This document shows, piece after piece, positions 27,006 through 35,922 of a stretch of 64,000 bases of DNA. This DNA comes from Montanilutibacter psychrotolerans (GTDB lineage Bacteria > Pseudomonadota > Gammaproteobacteria > Xanthomonadales > Xanthomonadaceae). The notes below the pieces were generated by a model. The model saw only the letters and a program-made list of their open reading frames with translations. It had not been told where the DNA came from and searched no databases. Every line of letters starts with the position of its first letter. Position 1 is the stretch's first letter. The DNA lies in NCBI RefSeq assembly GCF_003719825.1, contig NZ_RIBS01000005.1, forward strand, positions 310,001 through 374,000, read 5' to 3'. A program made the translations under genes and the position numbers.

Positions 27006-28597
27006 AGCAGCAGCTCCCTCTTGCCATACAGGACTTCCGCTTGACGGCCCTGCGAGCGCACGGTCGATTCCAGCACCCTCGCCTCCTTGAACTGCGGCAA
27101 CTCTTCGGAGTACAGGATGCTGGTGATATGCGTCAGCCAGGGTTCCGCACCCATTGCGTAGACGAAGATGCGCTCGGGGTCGAAGTAGCGATGCATTTCC
27201 AGCGCCTTGGCGGCATCGCATCCGTCGAGGCGGCGCGACTGGTCTTCGCCGCGGGTCAGCATCTTCTGCAGCAGCGGGCCATAGAGCCAGGTCGCCGGTG
27301 CGCCGACGCACTCCATGCCGAGAAAGAGGCAATCGATGCGCGGCATCAGCTTCTTCAACGGCGCATAGAACTCCGCCATGGGCGGGTTGGAATCGGCGAA
27401 GAACAGGCAATTCACGTCGTGCATCTGCACGCCGAAGGCGAGCTTCGATCGAATGTCCAGGTCGGCGTGCTCGCCGTAGAACGGCGCGCCAATGATGCGC
27501 CCCCCCTCGAACTCGATGCTTTCGTACTCGCCCAGCTCGATCACCTGCCCGAAGCCGCAGTAGTTCAACATCAGCTTGAGTGACACGTCCGGCAGGTTGC
27601 CGCCGCCGGCCCGCCCGACCACCACGTGGTCGACCTTGCTGCGCAGGCGCAGCAGCGTTTCCAGCACGACATGGTCCTGGTGCGGGTGGGTGATCAACAC
27701 GTAGTCGATGCGCGCGGGCAGATCGTCGAAGGTGAAGTGATCGACCGTCGATTCGCCGGGATAGCTGATCAGCGGGTCGACGAGCACGCTCACGCCGGCG
27801 CATTCCACCAGCACACAGGCATGACCGAAATAGCGCACGCGCACCTTGTCTGCGGCCAGATCGTCGGCTTTTGGCCTGGACGGGTGATCGATGAACATTC
27901 CCTCCAGCAGGGGCATTTCCCGCGCTGGATCGTCGATGTGGGGCCGCAGCATCTCGAGCAGTTCGCCGATGTCGTGCCTGCCGCTGCTCATGTGGTTCCA
28001 GAGCGGATCGCCGAACGGCAGGCGCAGTTCCACCGAGGAAGGTTGCCGACGGATCTGCGGGGTGCTCAACACGAAGGTGCGCGGCTCGTAAGTCGCCTTC
28101 TCGAGAATGCAGGTCTGCAGGGAGGCATCGTAGAGCGGGCTCTCGTACAACACCTTCTCGATGATGCGCGCGACGGGATTCTTGCAGACGTCGTAGGAAA
28201 GTTCGACGCCGTGACGGATCAGCTCGTCGACCTGCGCGTACAGGCCGGGCACGCCCGACCCTTTGGCCTGTGCAAGCAGCATCTGGTACATGCCGTTGAT
28301 CGCTTCGGCGCCGCGCAACTGGGTTCCGCAGCGCTCGCGGGTGCGGTCGCGGAACTTCGCCATGTCGGCCGGATCGCCGGTGTAGTTGATGAACGGGCCA
28401 CCGATGAGTTCGGGAATCTTGATGGACTCCAGATGCTGCGACGGATCGTCGACGAAGGAGTCCAGCAGGTCCAGGTGGTAGCGCGTGTAGTGCCCGAACG
28501 TCGACGGGGCGACGAGATACATGTGCGCGAACCACGAATTGATCAGCGGAATGCTGCGGATTCCTGGAGCGAGCGACTTGAAGGTCTTCTGGGTCAT
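27002..28597 (-). CDS. CmlA-type di-iron beta-hydroxylase acting on carrier-bound amino acids
   Basis: 531 residues. The C-terminal half is a metallo-beta-lactamase fold with ITHPHQDHVVLETLLRLR at about residue 303, matching both position and sequence of the di-iron site of CmlA (chloramphenicol pathway), followed by LNYCGFGQVIELGEYES and FFADSNPP. The N-terminal 230 residues (IRSIPLINSWFAHMYLVAP, PFINYTGDP) correspond to the dimer arm found only in this group. Family members hydroxylate the beta carbon of an aromatic or other amino acid while it is loaded on an NRPS carrier domain. The module 6 aromatic residue (Tyr/Phe) is the most likely target. ATGA overlap with the second NRPS gene; TTGA overlap with the ABC gene. 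Confidence 0.88.
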   Translation of the reverse strand: MTQKTFKSLAPGIRSIPLINSWFAHMYLVAPSTFGHYTRYHLDLLDSFVDDPSQHLESIKIPELIGGPFINYTGDPADMAKFRDRTRERCGTQLRGAEAINGMYQMLLAQAKGSGVPGLYAQVDELIRHGVELSYDVCKNPVARIIEKVLYESPLYDASLQTCILEKATYEPRTFVLSTPQIRRQPSSVELRLPFGDPLWNHMSSGRHDIGELLEMLRPHIDDPAREMPLLEGMFIDHPSRPKADDLAADKVRVRYFGHACVLVECAGVSVLVDPLISYPGESTVDHFTFDDLPARIDYVLITHPHQDHVVLETLLRLRSKVDHVVVGRAGGGNLPDVSLKLMLNYCGFGQVIELGEYESIEFEGGRIIGAPFYGEHADLDIRSKLAFGVQMHDVNCLFFADSNPPMAEFYAPLKKLMPRIDCLFLGMECVGAPATWLYGPLLQKMLTRGEDQSRRLDGCDAAKALEMHRYFDPERIFVYAMGAEPWLTHITSILYSEELPQFKEARVLESTVRSQGRQAEVLYGKRELLL

Positions 28598-31500
28598 ACC
28601 TTTCCTTGGGAGAGAGTGAAGTCGGCGCTGCGCGACTCCGTCTGCGCAGGACGGGTCGGCGCGTCATGGGTGACGCGCAGCGATTGGTTCATGGGGCCGG
28701 CGATCTGGGCGATCAGCGTGTCGTCCTGCATCATCGACATATGGGTGCCGCCCACCTGAGTGATCGTCAGGCGCGGCCCAAGCAGTGCCGACCAGCCATT
28801 GCTGCGGTCGGCGCGAGCTGGTTCCTGTGCGCTGTACAGATCGACGTTCATCGCGAGCAACGACGGCGTGTACTCGACACAGGCGCGTGCGATGTCGTTG
28901 GCGACCTGGAAACGCCGATCCATCTCGTGGCTGGTCACTTCCGGCATCAGCCAACCGTTGCGATGGCACTCGGCGACCATCGCGTCGAGATTGTCGAACG
29001 CGAGCAGCCCCCTCAGGACGATTGGCGACAGATCCGGACGCAAGTACTCGAGCGTGCGGATCAGATAGTGCTTGGTCTCGGCGATCTCGCCTTCCAGGTC
29101 CTCCGGCTTGAGCTTGTAGGTATCGATCATTCCCAGGTAGCTCACCGATTCGCCTAGCTCGAGCAACCCACGCGCAATCTCGTAGGCCACCAGTCCGCCA
29201 CCCGACCATCCGGCGAGCCGATAAGGCCCCACCGGCTGCACGGAAAGGACCTGCTTGAGGTAGTCGCGCGCCATGTCGACGAGCGATCGGTAGACCGGCG
29301 GGTCCTCGTGCATCGCCCTGGCTTCGATGCTGTAGACCGGGATGTCGGCGTCGATGAAGCGGGCCAGCCGTTCATAGGCCAGCACGCTGCCGAAACCTTC
29401 ATGGAAGCAGAAGAGCGGCGCCTGGGCTCCGGCGATTCGGACCGGTATCAGATTGGTCTGCGCGTTCGCCCCCTGCTCGCCCGGCATTGCCACGGCCGCG
29501 AGGGCTGCGAGCGTCGGGGCATCGAACACCTGGCGCAAGTCCATGATCAGGCCGCGCCGACGCGCCGCGTCGATCAGACGGGTGATCAACAGCGAGTGTC
29601 CGCCCAGTTCGAAGAAGTTGTCGTTGCGCCCCACCCGCCCCACCCGCAGCAGTTCGCTCCACAGCTGCGCCAGCGCGATCTCCACCTCGCCTTGCGGCGG
29701 ATCGAACTTGCGCCGCGGCAGCGCATCGGCGTCCGGCACCGGAAGCGCTTTGCGATCGAGCTTGCCGTTGGGCGTCAGCGGCAACGCATCCAGCGTTACG
29801 AATGCGCTCGGCACCATGTACGCGGGTAGCGTTTTCTGCAGGTGCGTGCGCAAGTCTTCGATCTCCGGCGCGATCCCGGTATGCGTCAGGTAAGCCACCA
29901 GGCGTTTGCCGTCGGAGATGTCGTCGCGTGCGAGCACGACCGCCTCCTGCACTTGGCCATGCAGCAGCAATTGCGCTTCGATCTCGCCCGGCTCGATGCG
30001 GAAGCCGCGGATCTTTACCTGATGATCGTTGCGGCCCAGGAACTCGATGCCCCCGTCTGTTCGCCAGCGTGCGAGATCGCCGGTGCGATACATCCTGGCG
30101 TGCGGATCGGGCTGGAACGGATCGACCACAAATCGCTCGGCGGTCAATTCAGGCCGCTTCAGATACCCAAGCGCCACTCCCGCGCCACCGATGTAGATCT
30201 CGCCGACCGCTCCGACCGGCACCGGCTCGCCATGCCGATCCAGAAGGTAAACGGTGGTATTGGAGATGGGCCCGCCAATCGGCACGGTCAGTGCATCGTC
30301 CGCCACGGCCGCGACCACGTGCGAGGTTGCGAAGGTCGTTGTTTCGGTTGGGCCGTAAACGTGGAGCAGATGCTCCGGCCCACCGTCGCGCAGCAGCTGG
30401 CGGACGATCCCCGCATCGCAACGCTCACCGCCGAACAGCAGATACTTCAAACCACCGAAGATCCCAGGCAGGGCGACCGCGTACTGGTTGAACAAGGCCG
30501 TCGTCAGGAACAGGGCCGAGACCTGATGCGACCGCAACGCTGCGGCGAACCGCGCCGGTTCCAGCAGATCCTCTTTGGCGAGAATGAGCACGCGTGCCCC
30601 GTTGAGCAATGCCGTCCAGATCTCGAAGGTCGAGGCATCGAATGCCGGATTGCTGCAATGAGCGATGCAATCGTCGCTGCCGATCGCTGCGTATCCATTG
30701 TCGATCGCAAGACGATTAATCGCACGGTGAGGCACGATCACGCCCTTCGGCTCGCCGGTCGAACCGGAGGTGTAGATGATGTACGCCGCCTGCTGGGGCT
30801 TCAGTCCGAGCGCGACTGAATCAGGATTGCCGTCGGGCGCAAGCTCGATCTCGTCGTTGTCCGCATCCAACGCGATTGTGCGCAACGCACTTTCCGGCAG
30901 CTTCCCTTTCAGGCGCTCCTGCGTGAACAGCATCACTGGCGCCGCATCCTGCAACAGATGGGCCAGGCGCGCGGCCGGATAGCTCGGATCCAGGGGCACG
31001 TAAGCCGCGCCTGCCTTCAGGATTCCCAACAGCCCGACGATCAGCTCTGGACTGCGCTCCATGCACAGCGCGATCCGATCCTCCGGTTTCACGCCCTGTG
31101 CCAGCAGGTAGTGCGCCAGCCGGTTCGCGCGGCGGTTCAGTTCCGCATACGTCAGTTGCAGCCCTTCGTGCACCAGCGCCACCGCATCCGGCGTACTCGC
31201 GGCCTGCTGCTCGAACAGTTCGTGGACGCATCGGTCTTGCGGGTAGGCGCGCTTGGTGTCGTTCCACGCCTTCAGCGCCTGATGTCGCTCCGGCTCGCCC
31301 ATGATCGCGATCGCATCGATGGCCTGTGCGTCGTCGCGCACCATGCCGCGCAACAGCGCCTCCAGGTGGCCCAGATGACGCTGCATCGTGTCCGGTTCAA
31401 ACAAGGTGGTCGCAAAGCACAGACTGCCGGCGAGACGATCCTGCGCCTCCTGCCACTCCAGGGTGAGGTCGAACTTGGCGTTGGCCGGCGGAACCGGCAG

Positions 31501-34500
31501 CTCCTCCAGGCTCAGCCCATCCAGTTCGAACGCCGTCTGCGAGGCGTTCTGCAACGTGAACATGAGCTGGAATATGGGGCTGTGCGCTCGCGTGCGCTTG
31601 GGCTTGAGCGCTTCGACCACTTGCTCGAACGGCAGGTCCTGATGGTTCTGCGCCTGCAGCACGGCTTCGCGCACCTGGGCCAGGAACTCGGCCACGCTGG
31701 GGCGCTTGCTGACATCCAGACGTATCGCCAACGTGTTGACGAAGAACCCGATCAGCGGCTCGACCTCGGCGCGTGTGCGATTGGCGACCGGCGTGCCGAT
31801 CACCACTTCGTCCTGATCCGCCAATCGCGCCACCAACGCGCCCCAGGCCGCCAGCAAGGTCATGAACAGCGTCGTGCCGTGGCGTTGCGACAAGGCTTTG
31901 AGCGATGCGGTGAGCTGCGCATCCAACTCGATCGGCAGGCTGTCTCCACGATAGTCCTGCACCGGAGGACGCGGCTTGTCGGTCTGCAGGTTGACCAACG
32001 CGGGTGAGGTTGCCAGCTGCTCGCGCCAGAACGCCAGTTGCTGCTCCTGCACCGCGCCCGTGAGCCAGTCGCGCTGCCACACGGCGTAGTCCGCGTACTG
32101 GATCGGCAACGGCGACAGCGGATCGGTCAGCGGCGACAGGCCCTGCACCGTGTACGCGCGGTACAGCTCGGCGAGCTCGCCGGTCAGCACTCCCAGGGAC
32201 CAGCCGTCGAACACGATGTGATGCATGGTCAGAAGCAGCACGTGATCGTGTTCGCCGAGGCGCAATAGTCGGCCACGAATCAGCGGGCCATCGGCCAGAT
32301 CGAACGGCGCATCGGCTTCGATGCGCTGCCAATGAACGATGGCGTCTTCCGGCGATAGAGGGTCGTTGCTGAGATCGTGGTGGATCAAAGCGAAGCTTGC
32401 GGCCTCGTCGACGCGCTGCGCCGGCTGGCCATCCACCAGTTCGAAATGGGTACGCAAGGCTTCATGACGCTGCACGATGCGATTCAGCGCTGCTTGCAGC
32501 GCCGCCTGGTCCAGCGGGCCGCGCAAACGCAGGCCACCGGGCATGTGATAGGCGGTGCTGGCCTCGGTGCCCATCTGCGCGATGAACCACAACCGCTGTT
32601 GCGCGAACGACAGCGGCAGGTGTTGCGGCCGCACCGCGGGCATGAGCGCGGGCTGCGCACTGGATGGCGCCTGGCCCGCCTGAGCAGCAAATTCGTGCAG
32701 CACGGGATGCGAGAAAAGGCTGGACACCGCCATCTCCACGCCGAGACGCTGGCGCACCCGCGACATCAACTGCACGGTCAGCAGCGAGTGTCCGCCCAGA
32801 TCGAAGAAGCTGTCATGACGCCCCACCTTCTCCACGCGCAGCAGCTCGCTCCAGACCTGCGCCAGCGTGGTCTCGACCTCGCCTTGCGGTGCCTCGTAGA
32901 CGCGTTGCGCGAACGCCGCGCCATCGGGCGCCGGCAATGCCTTGCGGTCGAGCTTGCCGTTTGGCGTCAGCGGCAGCGCCTCCAGCACCACGTAGGCCGC
33001 CGGCACCATGTAATCGGGCAGCACCTGCGCCAATGCTTCGCGCAGGACGTGCGCTTCGGGCTTCGTATCGTCCGCGGACACGATGTAGGCCACCAGACGC
33101 ACCTCACCGGGCGCATCTTCGCGCGCCAACACCGCGACCTCACGCACGCCGGGTTGGCTGGCCAGCTGCGCTTCGATCTCGCCCGGCTCGATACGCAAGC
33201 CGCGGATCTTCACCTGATGGTCGTTGCGTCCGAGGTACTCGATCGTGCCGTCCGATCGCCAGCGGCCCAGATCGCCGGTCTTGTACATCCGCGCATCGGG
33301 CTGCGTCGCGAACGGGTCCTCGACGAACCGTTCGCGCGTCAGCTCCGGACGATTCAGATAGCCGCGCGCCACCTGTGCGCCGCCGATGTGGATCTCGCCC
33401 GGTGCGCCCGCCGGTACCGGCTGGCCGTGACGGTCCAGCAGGTAGATCTGGGTGTTCGCGATCGGCCGACCGATGTGGATGACGGCGTCGTCGTGACGAG
33501 TCAGGCCCGATGTCGCCACCACCGTCGCTTCGGTCGGGCCGTAGTTGTTCACCAACGCGAACGGCAGGTCCGCCGTCGGCAAGCGACTCAAACGATCGCC
33601 GCCGGTCAGCAGCGTGCGCAGGCCTTGACGCTTGCCGTGCCCTCGCGCCAAGGCCGTGTCGGCCAGCGCGGTCACCAGGAAGCTGGTCTGCAGGTCCTGC
33701 GCTTCCCACCACGACAACAACGCCGACGGATCACCCGCCGATGCCGAAGGTGGCAACGCCAGCGTCGCGCCCTGGCATAGCGCGGGCCACACCTCCCACG
33801 TGCAGGCGTCGAACGCGACGCCAGCCGTGCTCGAGCTGCGTTCGCCCGGCGCGAGCGGGAACGTCTCGCCGTGCCAGCCGATCAGATTGGCCAGATGCCG
33901 GTGCTCCACCATCACGCCGTTCGGGCGTCCGGTCGAACCGGAGGTGTAGATCACGTAGGCCAGGTGACTGGTTTGCAGTTCCGTCGACCCGCGTTCTGGA
34001 TTCGTGGTGGGTCGCTGTAGCCAGGTCGGCTCGTCCAGGACCAGCACACTGGCGGTCATCAACGCTCTGCACGACGGAAGCTGGTCTTGCAAGGACGCCT
34101 GGGTGAGAACGACGCGCGGGCGACTGTCGTCCAGCATGAAGGCCAGGCGTTCCTGCGGGTAAGCTGGATCCATCGCCACATAGGCGCCGCCGGCTTTCAG
34201 CACCGCGAGCCATGCCGTTACCAGGCCCGGGCCGCGCGCCATCACCACCGCCACCCGGGTCTCGGCGCGCACGCCCTGTGCGATCAGCTGATGCGCCAGA
34301 CGATTGGCCTGCTCGTTCAACTCGCCGTAGCTCAGGCTTTGACCTTCGAACTCGATCGCCACCGCTTGCGGTGCCGCAGCGACTTGTCGCTCGAACAGTT
34401 CGTGCACGCAGCCGTCCTGCGGATAATCGCGCTGCGTCGCGTTCCACGCCGTCAGTACCTGCTGCCGTTCCGCCAAGCTCAGGATCTGGATGCCATCGAT

Positions 34501-35922
34501 CGCCTGCGCATCGTTGTCCACCATGCCGCGCAGCAGCGCTTCCAGGTAGTCGCGATAGCGTTCCATCGTGGTCCGGTCGTACAGAGCACTCGCAAAACCC
34601 AGCGTGCCGGCGATTCCCGCCTGGGTTTCGTGCAGATCCAACTCCAGGTCGTACTGGGCGTTGTGCTCGCCGTTGTTCGACGGCAGAACCTGCAGGCTCA
34701 GGCCATCCAAGGCCAGGCTCTCATCGGGCGTGTTCTGCCAGGCGAAGGTGAGCTGGAAGATCGGCGTATGCGCCAGCGTGCGCTCCGGCTTCAGTGCTTC
34801 CACTACCTGCTCGAACGGCAGGTCCTGGTGACTCTGCGCCTGCAGCACGCGCTCGCGCACCTGACCCAGCAACTGCGCCACGCTGGGTTGATCGCTCAAG
34901 TCCAGGTGCAGCGCGAGAGTGTTGACGAAGAAACCGATCAGCGGCTCCATTTCCTGGCGCGTGCGATTGGCCACCGGCGAACCAATCACGACCTGGTCCT
35001 GTCCCGCCAGCCGCCCTACCAGCGCGCCCCACGCCGCCAGCAGGGTCATGTACAAGGTCGTGCCGTGACGCTGCGACAGTGCCTTGAGTCCGGCAGTCAA
35101 CTCGCGATCGAACACGATCGGCAGGATCTCGCCGCGATAGTCCTGCACGGGCGGACGCGGCCGGTCGGTCTGCAGGCTGACAAGTGCCGGCGCGCCGGCC
35201 AGTTGCTCGCGCCAGAATGCCGCTTGCCGCTGCTGCACCTCATCGGTAAGCCAATCGCGCTGCCACACGGCGTAGTCCGCGTACTGGATCGGCAGCGCCG
35301 GCAGCGGATCGATGGTCGGCGACAGCCCCTGCACCGCGTAGGCCCGATACAACTCATCGAGCTCGCTGGCCAATATGCCCATGGACCAGCCGTCGGAGAC
35401 GATGTGGTGCATCGCCAGCAGCAGCACGTGATCCTGTTCGTCCAGGCGCAACAACCGACCGCGGATCATCGGCCCGTGCTCGAGGTCGATCGGCGTGTTG
35501 GCCTCGATGCGCTGCCAGTGATCAACCGTCTCGTGTCCGTCAGCCAGATCGTGATGCAGCAGGGTGAAGCCCGCTGTTTCGGCGATGCACTGCACCGGTT
35601 GATCGTTCGCCACTTCGAAACGCGTGCGCAGCGCTTCGTGACGCTGCACGATGCGATCCAATGCTGCCTGCAGCGCCTCTTTGTCCAGCGGTCCGCGCAA
35701 GCTCAAGCCGAACGAGAGCGAGTGCGCGGTGGGCCACATCTGCGCGATGAACCACAGGCGCTGTTGAGCGAACGACAGCGGCCAATGCTGGCGTGCGGCC
35801 GTACGCACCGGAATGCCCGTTGGGCGCGCCGAAGGCTTCGTCTTCGTGCGGGCGGCCTTGGCCGCCTGAAGCACTGCCTCGCGCTCGGCGAGCGTCATGT
35901 TCTTCAGAGTTGCATTGTTCAT
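28594..35922 (-). CDS. Nonribosomal peptide synthetase, modules 7-8 and terminal thioesterase
   Basis: 2442 residues, order C-A-T-C-A-T-TE. C7 has HHIVSDGWS (about 173); A7 has YTSGSTG (about 660) and pocket residues D-A-W-F-L-G-N-V-V-K, a classic Leu code. T7 carries GGHSLL (about 1042). C8 has HHIVFDGWS (about 1235). A8 (YTSGSTG about 1718) reads D-A-F-F-L-G-V-T-F-K, closest to Ile, with Val possible. T8 is at about 2106. The thioesterase has GWSGGG with the nucleophile Ser near 2238 and a late THMSMM for the catalytic His; it releases the octapeptide by hydrolysis or ring closure. Both C domains look like ordinary L-L types, so Tyr/Phe6 and Leu7 should stay L. ATGA overlaps both neighbours. 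Pocket codes were read by eye. Confidence 0.93.
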   Translation of the reverse strand: MNNATLKNMTLAEREAVLQAAKAARTKTKPSARPTGIPVRTAARQHWPLSFAQQRLWFIAQMWPTAHSLSFGLSLRGPLDKEALQAALDRIVQRHEALRTRFEVANDQPVQCIAETAGFTLLHHDLADGHETVDHWQRIEANTPIDLEHGPMIRGRLLRLDEQDHVLLLAMHHIVSDGWSMGILASELDELYRAYAVQGLSPTIDPLPALPIQYADYAVWQRDWLTDEVQQRQAAFWREQLAGAPALVSLQTDRPRPPVQDYRGEILPIVFDRELTAGLKALSQRHGTTLYMTLLAAWGALVGRLAGQDQVVIGSPVANRTRQEMEPLIGFFVNTLALHLDLSDQPSVAQLLGQVRERVLQAQSHQDLPFEQVVEALKPERTLAHTPIFQLTFAWQNTPDESLALDGLSLQVLPSNNGEHNAQYDLELDLHETQAGIAGTLGFASALYDRTTMERYRDYLEALLRGMVDNDAQAIDGIQILSLAERQQVLTAWNATQRDYPQDGCVHELFERQVAAAPQAVAIEFEGQSLSYGELNEQANRLAHQLIAQGVRAETRVAVVMARGPGLVTAWLAVLKAGGAYVAMDPAYPQERLAFMLDDSRPRVVLTQASLQDQLPSCRALMTASVLVLDEPTWLQRPTTNPERGSTELQTSHLAYVIYTSGSTGRPNGVMVEHRHLANLIGWHGETFPLAPGERSSSTAGVAFDACTWEVWPALCQGATLALPPSASAGDPSALLSWWEAQDLQTSFLVTALADTALARGHGKRQGLRTLLTGGDRLSRLPTADLPFALVNNYGPTEATVVATSGLTRHDDAVIHIGRPIANTQIYLLDRHGQPVPAGAPGEIHIGGAQVARGYLNRPELTRERFVEDPFATQPDARMYKTGDLGRWRSDGTIEYLGRNDHQVKIRGLRIEPGEIEAQLASQPGVREVAVLAREDAPGEVRLVAYIVSADDTKPEAHVLREALAQVLPDYMVPAAYVVLEALPLTPNGKLDRKALPAPDGAAFAQRVYEAPQGEVETTLAQVWSELLRVEKVGRHDSFFDLGGHSLLTVQLMSRVRQRLGVEMAVSSLFSHPVLHEFAAQAGQAPSSAQPALMPAVRPQHLPLSFAQQRLWFIAQMGTEASTAYHMPGGLRLRGPLDQAALQAALNRIVQRHEALRTHFELVDGQPAQRVDEAASFALIHHDLSNDPLSPEDAIVHWQRIEADAPFDLADGPLIRGRLLRLGEHDHVLLLTMHHIVFDGWSLGVLTGELAELYRAYTVQGLSPLTDPLSPLPIQYADYAVWQRDWLTGAVQEQQLAFWREQLATSPALVNLQTDKPRPPVQDYRGDSLPIELDAQLTASLKALSQRHGTTLFMTLLAAWGALVARLADQDEVVIGTPVANRTRAEVEPLIGFFVNTLAIRLDVSKRPSVAEFLAQVREAVLQAQNHQDLPFEQVVEALKPKRTRAHSPIFQLMFTLQNASQTAFELDGLSLEELPVPPANAKFDLTLEWQEAQDRLAGSLCFATTLFEPDTMQRHLGHLEALLRGMVRDDAQAIDAIAIMGEPERHQALKAWNDTKRAYPQDRCVHELFEQQAASTPDAVALVHEGLQLTYAELNRRANRLAHYLLAQGVKPEDRIALCMERSPELIVGLLGILKAGAAYVPLDPSYPAARLAHLLQDAAPVMLFTQERLKGKLPESALRTIALDADNDEIELAPDGNPDSVALGLKPQQAAYIIYTSGSTGEPKGVIVPHRAINRLAIDNGYAAIGSDDCIAHCSNPAFDASTFEIWTALLNGARVLILAKEDLLEPARFAAALRSHQVSALFLTTALFNQYAVALPGIFGGLKYLLFGGERCDAGIVRQLLRDGGPEHLLHVYGPTETTTFATSHVVAAVADDALTVPIGGPISNTTVYLLDRHGEPVPVGAVGEIYIGGAGVALGYLKRPELTAERFVVDPFQPDPHARMYRTGDLARWRTDGGIEFLGRNDHQVKIRGFRIEPGEIEAQLLLHGQVQEAVVLARDDISDGKRLVAYLTHTGIAPEIEDLRTHLQKTLPAYMVPSAFVTLDALPLTPNGKLDRKALPVPDADALPRRKFDPPQGEVEIALAQLWSELLRVGRVGRNDNFFELGGHSLLITRLIDAARRRGLIMDLRQVFDAPTLAALAAVAMPGEQGANAQTNLIPVRIAGAQAPLFCFHEGFGSVLAYERLARFIDADIPVYSIEARAMHEDPPVYRSLVDMARDYLKQVLSVQPVGPYRLAGWSGGGLVAYEIARGLLELGESVSYLGMIDTYKLKPEDLEGEIAETKHYLIRTLEYLRPDLSPIVLRGLLAFDNLDAMVAECHRNGWLMPEVTSHEMDRRFQVANDIARACVEYTPSLLAMNVDLYSAQEPARADRSNGWSALLGPRLTITQVGGTHMSMMQDDTLIAQIAGPMNQSLRVTHDAPTRPAQTESRSADFTLSQGKV
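32811..33969. repeat. Near-identical 1159-base copy of a Leu adenylation domain (in NRPS 2)
   Basis: Runs from just after the T7 active-site motif back to the A3-core region of A7. Matches 50492-51650 without any insertion or deletion and with only scattered single-base changes, whereas flanking sequence diverges at once. Confidence 0.85.

Noticed and set aside
25227-28667. One continuous 1146-codon frame joining the ABC gene to the region upstream
   Set aside because: The upstream part is a shifted reading of the CmlA-type gene; the ABC protein starts at the TTG that overlaps that gene's stop.
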